Assembly (NCBI GenBank): GCA_031398745.1
Contig: JANNNX010000071.1
Location: 52,088-116,087, forward strand
From: JANNNX01 sp031398745
Lineage (GTDB): Bacteria > Actinomycetota > Acidimicrobiia > Acidimicrobiales > CADCSY01
DNA: 64,000 nt
Direction of reading: 5' to 3'
The notes beneath the pieces are model-generated. The model searched no databases. It saw nothing but the letters and a program-made list of their open reading frames with translations, and was not told the origin of the DNA. The position numbers and the translations under genes were made by a program. This document shows positions 8,390-15,616 of this stretch, in pieces (position 1 is the stretch's first letter; every line of letters starts with the position of its first letter).

Positions 8390-8809
8390 CTAGCGAGGGA
8401 CCATCGCGGCGATCGTCTTCTCGCCGATGACGTGGTCCTGACTGTAGTGACCGCCGGCGATGCCCAGACCGCCGACCACGGCAAAGGCGACCATCACCGG
8501 GAAGCCCCCCGGCAGCAGGACGATCTGGTCGTCCATGGCCGCCAGACCGGCCCGCAGGATCGGGTCATCGGACACGGCGGTGGAGTCGACCAGGTGCTGG
8601 GTCGAGTTGGAGAGCAGCTGGGCGGCGTTGGCTTTGCGCCGGGCGACCTCGAGGTTGAGGTGAGGGACCCCGTCCATCCGGGCGCCGGCCACCAGCAGTC
8701 CCTCACGGTCGACCACCGCCACCGCGATCTTCACCCGCTGCTCGGCCGCGATCTCGAGAGCCTTGTCGAGGTGAGCCTGCGCGACCGCGAGGGTGAGTCC
8801 CCCAGCCAT
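8390..8809 (-). CDS. GlcG/HbpS family (DUF336) heme-binding-like protein
   Basis: 139 residues of the GlcG/HbpS family: a N-terminal helix (LAVAQAHLDKALEIAAEQ), the sheet VKIAVAVVDREGLLVAGARMDG, KANAAQLL, and the C-terminal glycine-rich VMVAFAVVGGLGIAGG. Family members bind heme or cobalamin, or sit in glycolate and diol operons. The cytoplasmic location is suggested by the lack of a signal peptide, whereas HbpS itself is secreted. It is the first gene of the operon that continues with the amidohydrolase (37 bp gap). The promoter must lie in the 120 bp shared with the divergent marR gene. Confidence 0.82.
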   Translation of the reverse strand: MAGGLTLAVAQAHLDKALEIAAEQRVKIAVAVVDREGLLVAGARMDGVPHLNLEVARRKANAAQLLSNSTQHLVDSTAVSDDPILRAGLAAMDDQIVLLPGGFPVMVAFAVVGGLGIAGGHYSQDHVIGEKTIAAMVPR

Positions 8810-8905
8810 GGTGCCTCCCGTGGTTCGCAGTGGTCGACGACCACAGCTCTGGGTGGCGAGCGTACCTACGGCTTCTGGGGGGCCCGAAACCCCCGTGGCC
8901 TCGCA

Positions 8906-8928
8906 GGTCCTTCGCTACGCTAAGGACC
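8906..8928 (+). promoter_or_regulatory. inverted repeat over the marR ribosome site
   Basis: GGTCCTT (8906-8912) and AAGGACC (8922-8928) form a perfect 7-bp inverted repeat with a 9-nt spacer. The right arm contains the AAGGA ribosome-binding core of the marR GTG start at 8930. It can act as a dyad operator for the MarR dimer, controlling marR and perhaps the divergent operon, or as an RNA hairpin hiding the ribosome site. The sequence alone does not decide. Confidence 0.55.
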
Positions 8929-8929
8929 C

Positions 8930-9430
8930 GTGCCCCACACCCCGTCCGTCGACGCCGACGGACGACAGGCCGGCGAGTCGCCCGAGGCACCGGGCGACGA
9001 CGCCAGGGTCGTGTCGGCGGAGTTGGCGGCCCGGCTCCGGCTGGCCTCCGGACGACTCAGTCGCCGCCTGCGCCAGGAGGCCGACGACCGGTACACGCCG
9101 AGCCAGCTCTCCGCCCTGACGTCGATCGACCGGCACGGGCCACTGACCCTCGGTGAGCTGGCCTCACTCGAGCGAGTCCAGCCCCCGTCGATCACGCGCA
9201 TCGTGTCGGCCCTGGAGGCCGTCGAGTTGGTCAGTCGCGAGATCGACCCCACCGACCGGCGGGTGTCGCTGGTGAGCATCACCCCCAAGGGCCGTCGCGA
9301 CCTCGACCGGGGCCGCAGCCAGTGGGCCGCCTTCCTCGCGGCTCGCATCGGGCAGTTGGCGCCCGACGAGCGAGCCGCGTTGACCGCCGCCTTGCCCGTC
9401 CTCGAGCAGCTCGTGGAGGACGGCGACTGA
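8930..9430 (+). CDS. MarR family transcriptional regulator
   Basis: 166 residues. After a ~28-residue polar N-terminus comes a winged-helix MarR domain: YTPSQLSALTSIDRHGPLTLGELA (helices 2-3), recognition helix region VQPPSITRIVSALEAV, and the wing with the conserved D-x-R in DPTDRRVSLVSIT. It should bind DNA as a dimer and release on binding a small molecule. It is divergent from the HbpS-like/amidohydrolase operon, whose regulation it probably controls together with its own. Start GTG 8930 is close behind AAGGA, only 3 nt spacing. Confidence 0.88.
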   Translation: MPHTPSVDADGRQAGESPEAPGDDARVVSAELAARLRLASGRLSRRLRQEADDRYTPSQLSALTSIDRHGPLTLGELASLERVQPPSITRIVSALEAVELVSREIDPTDRRVSLVSITPKGRRDLDRGRSQWAAFLAARIGQLAPDERAALTAALPVLEQLVEDGD

Positions 9431-9446
9431 CCGAGTCGGTCGCCCC

Positions 9447-9890
9447 TCAGGTGCCCTCGCCCTCGGGCGGTGCCGCCCTCGGCCAGCCCGGGGGAAGGGC
9501 ACCCATCTGGACCAGGTAGGGCAACGGGTTGGACGAGCCCCAATGCCGGGCAATGCGCCCGTCACGCACCCAGAAGAAGCCGCAGCTGTCGAGCGTGACC
9601 TCGTTGCCCGAGGCCGGTACCCCGGCGAAGGTGCCGGTGTGGCGGCCTCGGAGCCGGTAGCGGGCGCAGAAGACGTCACCTTCGCTGACCATCGACACCA
9701 ACTCGGCCGACTTCTCGCTGAGCCCGCCGGCCGAGGCCCGGAAGTAGGCCTTCAGTGCCTCTCGACTGCGCACGTCGGTGCCCTCGGTCTCGTAGTCCTC
9801 GGTGTAGAGCTCGTCGAAGATGTCGTAGTCGTCGGTCGTCGTGGCCTGGAAGAACAGGGCCATCAGCGCCTCGTGGGCCGGGTCCGGCAT
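9447..9890 (-). CDS. SnoaL-like / NTF2-fold ester cyclase family protein
   Basis: 147 residues with the NTF2-like cone fold: the N-terminal helix (EALMALFFQATTTDDYDIFDELYTED), YFRASAGG, and the terminal beta strands RYRLRGRHTGTF, GFFWVRDGRIARHWG. The ending D-G-R-I-x-R-H-W is characteristic of SnoaL-like polyketide cyclase or limonene-epoxide-hydrolase relatives. Function ranges from isomerase to pure binding, so no substrate is claimed. Convergent with marR; single gene. Confidence 0.78.
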   Translation of the reverse strand: MPDPAHEALMALFFQATTTDDYDIFDELYTEDYETEGTDVRSREALKAYFRASAGGLSEKSAELVSMVSEGDVFCARYRLRGRHTGTFAGVPASGNEVTLDSCGFFWVRDGRIARHWGSSNPLPYLVQMGALPPGWPRAAPPEGEGT

Positions 9891-10012
9891 CGATCCCCCT
9901 GGTATCGGTCACGGCCCCGTGCCGTGGGTACCTTTCCTAGCGCGCCCCGAGCTCCGGGCGCGCCTCGAGTGCGTTCCTCCCGCGCCCCCGGCACGGTGGT
10001 TACCATCCGGCC

Positions 10013-10804
10013 GTGCCCGATCCTCGCGATGCCATCCAGGTCCTTCACTCGTCCCACGACCGCCTCGTCGCCCTCGTCGACGGCCTCGGTCCCGACGAAC
10101 TACGCACGACGTCGTACTGCGACGAGTGGCCGGTGGCCCAGGTGCTCTCGCACCGGGGCAGCGGCGCCGAGATCTACACGGGCGTGGTCGATGCCGTCGT
10201 CGCCGGCGACGAACCCCCGGGCCGGGAGGCGATGGCCCCCATCTGGGCCCGGTGGGACGCGATGTCCGCCGACGAGCAGGCTGTCGCCTGGCGCACTTCG
10301 GTCGACCGTTTCCTGGCCACCCTCGATGCCGTGCCCGACGAGGTTCTGAGCGGCGCCACCTTCACCGGGCCGATGGGCCCGATGCCGCTGGCCATGCTGC
10401 CCACCATGCGGGTCGGCGAGCAGGTGCTGCACCAGTGGGACGTCGAGGTGACCTTCGAGCCGGAAGCCGAGCTCCTCGACCAAGGAGCGGCCGTACTGGC
10501 CGAGCAGATCCCGATGATCGCCGGACGCATGGCCGACGCCGAGGCCGCCAAGGCCTTGGGCCCGCTGACCTTGGGCGTACGGACCAGTGACCCGGCGGCT
10601 GCTTACACGCTGACCTTCGGCGAGGAGGGCGTGGCCGTCGCCGAGGGTGAGCCCGCGGCCGCCGATGCCACGGTGTCCCTGCCGATGGCGGCCTTCGTCC
10701 GGCTGGCCTGGGGTCGCCTCGATCCCGCCCACACACCGGCTGCCGTCGAGGTCGACGGTCGGGTGTCGCTCAACGACCTTCGTCGGGTCTGGCCCGGCCG
10801 CTGA
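10013..10804 (+). CDS. maleylpyruvate isomerase family mycothiol-dependent protein
   Basis: 263 residues. The N-terminal DinB-like four-helix domain (MDMPI_N) shows the pattern W-P-V-x-x-V-L-S-H (residues ~35-43) and, later, HQWDVEV; these His positions are the divalent-metal ligands of the family. A C-terminal SCP2-like domain follows (ADATVSLPMAAFVRLAWGR, VEVDGRVSLNDL). Members use mycothiol for thiol transfer, isomerisation or detoxification in actinomycetes. GTG 10013 is the first in-frame start that fits the fold. It precedes map by 52 bp in the same direction. Confidence 0.82.
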   Translation: MPDPRDAIQVLHSSHDRLVALVDGLGPDELRTTSYCDEWPVAQVLSHRGSGAEIYTGVVDAVVAGDEPPGREAMAPIWARWDAMSADEQAVAWRTSVDRFLATLDAVPDEVLSGATFTGPMGPMPLAMLPTMRVGEQVLHQWDVEVTFEPEAELLDQGAAVLAEQIPMIAGRMADAEAAKALGPLTLGVRTSDPAAAYTLTFGEEGVAVAEGEPAAADATVSLPMAAFVRLAWGRLDPAHTPAAVEVDGRVSLNDLRRVWPGR

Positions 10805-10856
10805 GTCGCGGCAAAGCCGCCGGGGGCCGCCTGGCTGCGGCCCGTAGACTCCGCTC

Positions 10857-11810
10857 GTGCAAGTGACCCGGCCCGCCCCGGCCTTGCGGTCGAACGACCT
10901 CTGCTGGTGTGGCTCGGGGCGCAAGTACAAGCGCTGTCACCGCAGTGAGCCCGTGCGGGCCGGGCGCCAGAGCCCCCGCAGGTTGGTGCCCGACACCATC
11001 CCGGCGCCGCCCTACGCCGAGACCGGCCAGCCGGTCGACACCGGCGAGGCGATGGTGCGACCGCCCGAGGTGATCGACCGCATGCGTCGGACGGGTGCCG
11101 CGGCCGCCCAGATCCTCGCCGCGGCCGGGGCGATGGTCGCCCCCGGGGTGACTACCGACGCGATCGACGAGTTGGTGCATCAGCGCAGCATCGATGCCGG
11201 TGGCTACCCCAGCCCCCTCGGCTACCGGGGCTTCCCGAAGTCGGTCTGCACCTCGGTCAACGAGGTCATCTGCCACGGGATCCCCGACGACCGGGCCCTG
11301 GTCGAAGGCGACATCGTCGACATCGACGTGACCCTCTACCGCGAGGGCGTGCACGGCGACACCAACGCCACCTTCCTGGTCGGCCGGGTGGATCCGGCGT
11401 CGGCCCGCCTGGTCGACGTGACCCGCCAGTGCCTCGAGCTGGCCATCGACGCCGTTCGTCCGGGTGCGCCGTTCAACGTCATCGGCGCCGCCATCCAGGG
11501 CCACGCCGAGGCCGAGGGCTTCTCGGTGGTGCGCGACTTCGTGGGCCACGGCATCGGCCGGACGTTCCATGGCCCGCCCCACGTACTGCACTACTTCGAC
11601 CCCACCTTCACCCTCCTCATGGAGGAAGGCATGACCTTCACCATCGAGCCGATGATCAGCCAGGGCGACTGGCGGGCCCGGATGTGGGCGGACGGGTGGA
11701 CCGCGGTGACCGCCGACGGCCGTCGGTCGGCCCAGTTCGAGCACACCCTGGTGGTCACGGCCGGCGGCGCCGAGGTCCTCACCGCGTTCGACGGCACCCC
11801 CACCGCCTGA
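10857..11810 (+). CDS. map: methionine aminopeptidase type I with N-terminal SEC-C zinc motif
   Basis: 317 residues. It removes the initiator methionine from new proteins. Residues ~13-28 form a SEC-C-type zinc motif (LCWCGSGRKYKRCH) as in SecA tails and some bacterial MetAPs, thought to aid ribosome or protein contact. The catalytic domain carries all five metal ligands: Asp in DIDVTLY, Asp in HGDTNAT, His in GHGIGRTFHG, Glu in TIEPM and Glu in FEHTLVV. The start is GTG 10857. A hairpin lies 20 bp after the stop. Confidence 0.92.
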   Translation: MQVTRPAPALRSNDLCWCGSGRKYKRCHRSEPVRAGRQSPRRLVPDTIPAPPYAETGQPVDTGEAMVRPPEVIDRMRRTGAAAAQILAAAGAMVAPGVTTDAIDELVHQRSIDAGGYPSPLGYRGFPKSVCTSVNEVICHGIPDDRALVEGDIVDIDVTLYREGVHGDTNATFLVGRVDPASARLVDVTRQCLELAIDAVRPGAPFNVIGAAIQGHAEAEGFSVVRDFVGHGIGRTFHGPPHVLHYFDPTFTLLMEEGMTFTIEPMISQGDWRARMWADGWTAVTADGRRSAQFEHTLVVTAGGAEVLTAFDGTPTA

Positions 11811-11830
11811 CGCGACCCCTCCGGGCGCGG

Positions 11831-11860
11831 CACGAGGGCGCACCCGCAGGCACGCCCTCG
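11831..11860 (+). terminator. hairpin between map and a convergent gene
   Basis: ACGAGGGCG (11831-11839) pairs with CGCCCTCGT (11852-11860) around a 12-nt loop. It lies between the stops of map and the convergent small gene, the right place for a two-way terminator. There is no T-run, which is common in high-GC actinomycetes. Confidence 0.5.
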
Positions 11861-11896
11861 TCCGTAGCAGCTTGCGTTCGGCCCCGGCGCGACGGA

Positions 11897-12172
11897 TCAG
11901 TCGACGGGCAGGCGCGCCAGCAGCGACGCCTTCTCCTCCTCGAAGTCCTCGAGGGTCATGCTCCCGCCGTCGAACTGGCGATGCACGGCCTCGATCCGGT
12001 CGAGCAACTCGGCGGCGGACAGCTCCCCTTCGGGATAGACCACCACCTCGAGCTCGACGTCATCGGGCGAGTCGAGGGCCTTGTCTTGGCGGCGCTCACG
12101 TTTGGCCGCCGCCTTGGCCTTCTTCGCTCGATCACGCTCACGCTTGCCGAAGCTCGTTCGTTGGGCTCCCAT
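11897..12172 (-). CDS. hypothetical small protein, basic N-terminus
   Basis: 91 residues. The first ~32 are strongly basic (Lys/Arg/Ala: KRERDRAKKAKAAAKRERRQDK), followed by an acidic helical part with LSAAELLDRIEAVHRQFDGGSMTLEDFEEEKASLLARL, which resembles a SHOCT-like short C-terminal helix. Such proteins are widespread in actinomycetes next to cold-shock genes. It lies downstream of csp on the same strand. Nucleic-acid binding by the basic part is possible; function unknown. Confidence 0.65.
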   Translation of the reverse strand: MGAQRTSFGKRERDRAKKAKAAAKRERRQDKALDSPDDVELEVVVYPEGELSAAELLDRIEAVHRQFDGGSMTLEDFEEEKASLLARLPVD

Positions 12173-12219
12173 GTGGTGCTCCTTTCGACTCGAGTCCTCG
12201 TCGGTCCCCGCCGACGGCG

Positions 12220-12246
12220 GGGCCCCGGCAGTGGTTGCCGGGGCCC
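12220..12246 (-). terminator. GC-rich hairpin downstream of csp
   Basis: GGGCCCCGGCA (12220-12230) and TGCCGGGGCCC (12236-12246) give an 11-bp perfect stem with a 5-nt loop, ~64 nt after the csp stop and 48 nt before the next gene on the same strand. No T-tract follows. Probably terminates or stabilises the csp mRNA. Confidence 0.55.
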
Positions 12247-12309
12247 GAGGCCGTCGTCGAGATCAGTGGTCGGTCGCCCGTGAGAGCGACCGTGCAGACG
12301 CCAGGAGCG

Positions 12310-12510
12310 TCAGACCACCCGGACGTTCTGGGCTTCCTCGCCCTTTCGGCCAGGAGCCACGTCGAACTCGACGTGCTGGCCCTCCTCGAGCGAGCGGTAG
12401 CCGCTGCCCTGGATGTTGGAGTAGTGGACGAACACGTCGTCCCCCTGCTCGCGGGAGATGAAGCCGTAGCCCTTCTCCGAGTTGAAGAATTTCACCGTGC
12501 CTGTAGCCAT
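12310..12510 (-). CDS. cspA: cold shock protein
   Basis: 66 residues, the whole length being one cold-shock domain. RNP1 is KGYGFIS (residues ~13-19) and RNP2 is VFVHY (~26-30). It binds single-stranded RNA/DNA and melts mRNA structure. The 5' leader is up to ~220 bp, shared with the divergent DEAD-box helicase gene; the two RNA-remodelling genes may be co-controlled. ATG 12510 is preceded by GAGTGAGAGA. Confidence 0.93.
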   Translation of the reverse strand: MATGTVKFFNSEKGYGFISREQGDDVFVHYSNIQGSGYRSLEEGQHVEFDVAPGRKGEEAQNVRVV

Positions 12511-12733
12511 ACGAATCTCTCACTCTGCATTGCGAACAAGCCCGGGTGGCTTCTTCGTGCCGACAACTCTAGGGGACCGAGCCGGTGGCACGGGGTTTCG
12601 CCCCCGGCGCGATACGCTCGAACCTTCGCCGTGGCCCTGCGCACCCTGCGCCGCGCCGCACCGGGGACCTCGCCCACAAGGCCGAACGCGCCCCGATCGC
12701 CGCCACCCGGCGGCACCTCCCGAGGAGCGTCCG

Positions 12734-14098
12734 TTGTCCCCCACCACCACTGAGCCCACGCCGCGCGCCGCCCCGGCGACTGCCGGTCCGACATCCGGCC
12801 AGCACGATGTGGAGGCGGCCGGCGTGCCCGGCCTCACCTTTGCCGAACTCGGCGTTCCCGCCGACGTAGCCCGCGACCTGGAGCGTCGGGGCATCGCGGC
12901 CCCGTTCCCCATCCAGGCCGCCACCCTCCCCGACGCCCTCGCCGGCCGCGACGTCTGTGGCCGAGCCCCCACCGGCTCGGGAAAGACCATCGCCTTCGGC
13001 ATCCCGCTGGTGACCCGGGTGGGCAAGGCCCGGTCTCGCCGGCCCCGGGGTCTGGTGCTCGTCCCCACCCGCGAGCTGGCGGCCCAGGTCCGAGACGAGC
13101 TGCGGCACCTGACCGGCGTCCGGGGTCGGTCGGTGGTCGCCCTGTACGGCGGGGTGGCCTACGGCCGCCAGGTCGACGCCCTGCGCAGCGGCGTCGACAT
13201 CGTCGTGGCCTGCCCGGGCCGGCTGGCCGACCTGGTGGCTCGGGGCGAGGTAATCCTCGACGAGGTCGACGTGGTCGTGGTCGACGAGGCCGACCGCATG
13301 GCCGACATGGGCTTCCTTCCGGAGGTCACCCGGCTCCTCGACCGGACCCGCGACGACCGCCAGACGCTGCTGTTCTCGGCCACCCTGGACGGCGCCGTCG
13401 ATGTCCTCATCCGTCGCTACCAGCGCAACCCCGCCCGCCACGAGCTGGTGGGTCGCACCGACGAACCGCGCAACCGCCACCTGTTCTGGCACACCGAGCG
13501 GGCCGACCGCCTGACCTGGGCCGCCGACGTGGTCATGGCCGAGTGGCCGGCCATCGTGTTCTGCCGCACCAAGCGAGGTGCCGACCGGGTGGCCAAGCAA
13601 CTGGTCCGGGCGGGCGTCAGCGCCGCCGCCATCCACGGCGACCGCTCTCAGGCCCAGCGTGAGCGGGCTCTGGCCGACTTCACCAAGGGCAGCGTGCAGG
13701 CGCTGGTGGCGACCGACATCGCGGCCCGCGGCATCCACGTCGACGGTGTCACCTGCGTCGTGCACTTCGACCCGCCGGCTGACGAGAAGGACTACGTCCA
13801 CCGCTCCGGGCGCACCGGTCGGGCCGGGGCCAGCGGTGTGGTCGTGTCGCTGGTCGAGCCGGAGAAGGCGGCGCTCGTCCGCACGTTGCAGCGCAAGCTC
13901 GGCCTGCCCACCGAGCTCGACGCACCCTCGGTGGCGGCCCTCGGATCCGGCGGCGTGCGAGTCCCTCCGGCAACGCCGGGGGCCGACGCCTCCGGAGGCG
14001 AGCGCCCCCAGTCGCCGGGCACCCGCCCGGGCGCCGGACGCCGGCCCCGCCCCCGTGGGCGCGGTCGGGATGGTCGACCGGGTGCGCCGGCCCGCTGA
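12734..14098 (+). CDS. DEAD/DEAH box RNA helicase
   Basis: 454 residues. Domain 1 contains the Q motif (FPIQAATL), motif I PTGSGKT, Ia PTRELAAQ, II VDEADRM and III SAT. Domain 2 contains motif IV (IVFCRTKRGA), V (ATDIAARGIHVDGV) and VI HRSGRTGRAG. A basic Arg/Gly/Pro tail of ~55 residues follows, typical of RNA-tethering tails of RhlE/CsdA types. The start was set at TTG 12734 because a GAGGAG ribosome site sits 7 nt before it and homologous sequence starts soon after; no ATG fits. Divergent from csp; its 3' end overlaps the next gene by 29 bp. Confidence 0.9.
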   Translation: MSPTTTEPTPRAAPATAGPTSGQHDVEAAGVPGLTFAELGVPADVARDLERRGIAAPFPIQAATLPDALAGRDVCGRAPTGSGKTIAFGIPLVTRVGKARSRRPRGLVLVPTRELAAQVRDELRHLTGVRGRSVVALYGGVAYGRQVDALRSGVDIVVACPGRLADLVARGEVILDEVDVVVVDEADRMADMGFLPEVTRLLDRTRDDRQTLLFSATLDGAVDVLIRRYQRNPARHELVGRTDEPRNRHLFWHTERADRLTWAADVVMAEWPAIVFCRTKRGADRVAKQLVRAGVSAAAIHGDRSQAQRERALADFTKGSVQALVATDIAARGIHVDGVTCVVHFDPPADEKDYVHRSGRTGRAGASGVVVSLVEPEKAALVRTLQRKLGLPTELDAPSVAALGSGGVRVPPATPGADASGGERPQSPGTRPGAGRRPRPRGRGRDGRPGAPAR

Positions 14099-15614
14099 CC
14101 CGTCGGGCCGGCGGGCCGGCGACCTCGTGCTCGTCGCCGGCGCCTCGGGCTACGTCGGGGGCCGCCTGGTGCCCGAGCTGCTGGCCGCCGGCTACCGGGT
14201 GCGCTGCCTGGTGCGCACGCCGGCCAAGATCGCGGCCGCCCCGTGGCGGGCCGAGGTCGAGGTGGTCGAGGGCGACGCCGCCGACGCCGGGGCGGCCGCC
14301 TTCGAGGGCGTGACCGCGGCGTACTACCTGGTCCACTCCATCGGCGCCTCGCCGGGCTGGATCGACCACGACCGGCGGGTCGCGGCCGGGTTCCGCGACG
14401 CAGCCACCGACGCCGGGGTCGAACGCCTGGTGTACCTCGGCGGGTTGGGCGACGCCGAGGCCGGCACCCTCTCCCCCCACCTGGCCAGCCGCCACGAGGT
14501 CGGTCAGGTGCTGGCCGACGGGCCAGTCCCGGTGATCGAGCTACGGGCAGCGGTGGTGATCGGCTCGGGCAGTGCCTCCTTCGAAATGCTGCGCTACCTG
14601 GTCGAGGTCCTGCCGATCATGGTCACCCCTCGCTGGGTGGACACCCGCTGCCAGCCGATCGCCATCCGCGACGTGCTGGCGTTCCTGGTCGGCGTGCTCG
14701 ACCTCCCGGCCACCAGCCAGGTATTCGAGATCGGCGGACCGGAGGTCCTCAGCTACCGCCAGATGATGGCGCAGTACGCCCTCGAGGCGGGGCTCCCCCG
14801 CCGCCTCATCCTGCCGGTGCCGGTGCTCACCCCCCGGCTGTCGTCGCTCTGGGTCGGGCTGGTCACGCCACTGCCCCGCTCGCTCGCTCGTCCGCTGGTC
14901 GACAGCCTGGTCAACGAGGTGATCGTGACCGACGACACCTTGGCCGAGCTGCTGCCCAGCGAGCGCCTCACCTACCGCCAGGCGGTGCGCCTGGCGCTGG
15001 GCCGGGTGCGTTCCTTCGACGTGGCCACCACCTGGGCCGGGGCCAGCCGGAGCATCGACCAACCCGGTGCCGGGCCGGGCGCCGCCGCACCGGTGGCCAC
15101 CGACCCGGGGTGGTCGGGCGGCACGGAGCTGGCCGACCGCCGGACTCGCTCGGTGGATGCCCCGGCGGCGGCCGTGTTCGCCGCCGTGACGTCCTTGGGC
15201 GGGGCCCAGGGCTGGCCGGCGGGGCGCTGGCTGTGGCAGTTGCGGGGCCTCCTCGACGTTCTCGTGGGAGGGCCGGGATTGCGCCGCGGGCGACGCCACC
15301 CGAGCGATCTCCACGTCGGCGACACGGTCGACTTCTGGCGGGTGGAGGCCATCGAGGCAAGCCGGCGGCTCGTGCTGCGAGCCGAGATGCGCCTCCCGGG
15401 ACAGGCCTGGTTGGAGTGGTCGATCACCCCCGGGGTCGACCCCGGTACCTGCACCGTCGCCCAGACCGCGCGCTTTCGCCCTCGGGGTCTGGCGGGACGC
15501 GCCTACTGGCTGGCGGTCGCTCCCTTCCACCGCTTCATCTTCCCGACGTTGCTGGCCGGGGTGGCGGCGATCGCCAGCGGGACCGGCCCGGCCCCTCGGG
15601 CGACGAGGCCCTAG
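14070..15614 (+). CDS. NAD(P)-binding SDR-DUF2867 fusion protein
   Basis: 514 residues. The N-terminal atypical-SDR domain has the nucleotide motif VLVAGASGYVGGRLV, with LVYLGGLG and a substrate region typical of NmrA/NDUFA9-like proteins (to ~residue 320). The C-terminal DUF2867 domain (~350-500; RTRSVDAPAAAVFAAV... WLEWSI... RFRPRGLAGRAYW) is a SRPBCC-like ligand pocket. Such fusions are thought to act on quinone or lipid-like cofactors; the reaction is unknown. ATG 14070 overlaps the helicase end by 29 bp, suggesting coupling. The ABC-F gene starts 2 bp after its stop. Confidence 0.82.
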   Translation: MVDRVRRPADPSGRRAGDLVLVAGASGYVGGRLVPELLAAGYRVRCLVRTPAKIAAAPWRAEVEVVEGDAADAGAAAFEGVTAAYYLVHSIGASPGWIDHDRRVAAGFRDAATDAGVERLVYLGGLGDAEAGTLSPHLASRHEVGQVLADGPVPVIELRAAVVIGSGSASFEMLRYLVEVLPIMVTPRWVDTRCQPIAIRDVLAFLVGVLDLPATSQVFEIGGPEVLSYRQMMAQYALEAGLPRRLILPVPVLTPRLSSLWVGLVTPLPRSLARPLVDSLVNEVIVTDDTLAELLPSERLTYRQAVRLALGRVRSFDVATTWAGASRSIDQPGAGPGAAAPVATDPGWSGGTELADRRTRSVDAPAAAVFAAVTSLGGAQGWPAGRWLWQLRGLLDVLVGGPGLRRGRRHPSDLHVGDTVDFWRVEAIEASRRLVLRAEMRLPGQAWLEWSITPGVDPGTCTVAQTARFRPRGLAGRAYWLAVAPFHRFIFPTLLAGVAAIASGTGPAPRATRP

Positions 15615-15616
15615 CC

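Noticed and set aside
13578..14069. N-terminal extension of the SDR-DUF2867 gene into the helicase
   Set aside because: It overlaps the conserved helicase motifs; the fold starts at ATG 14070.
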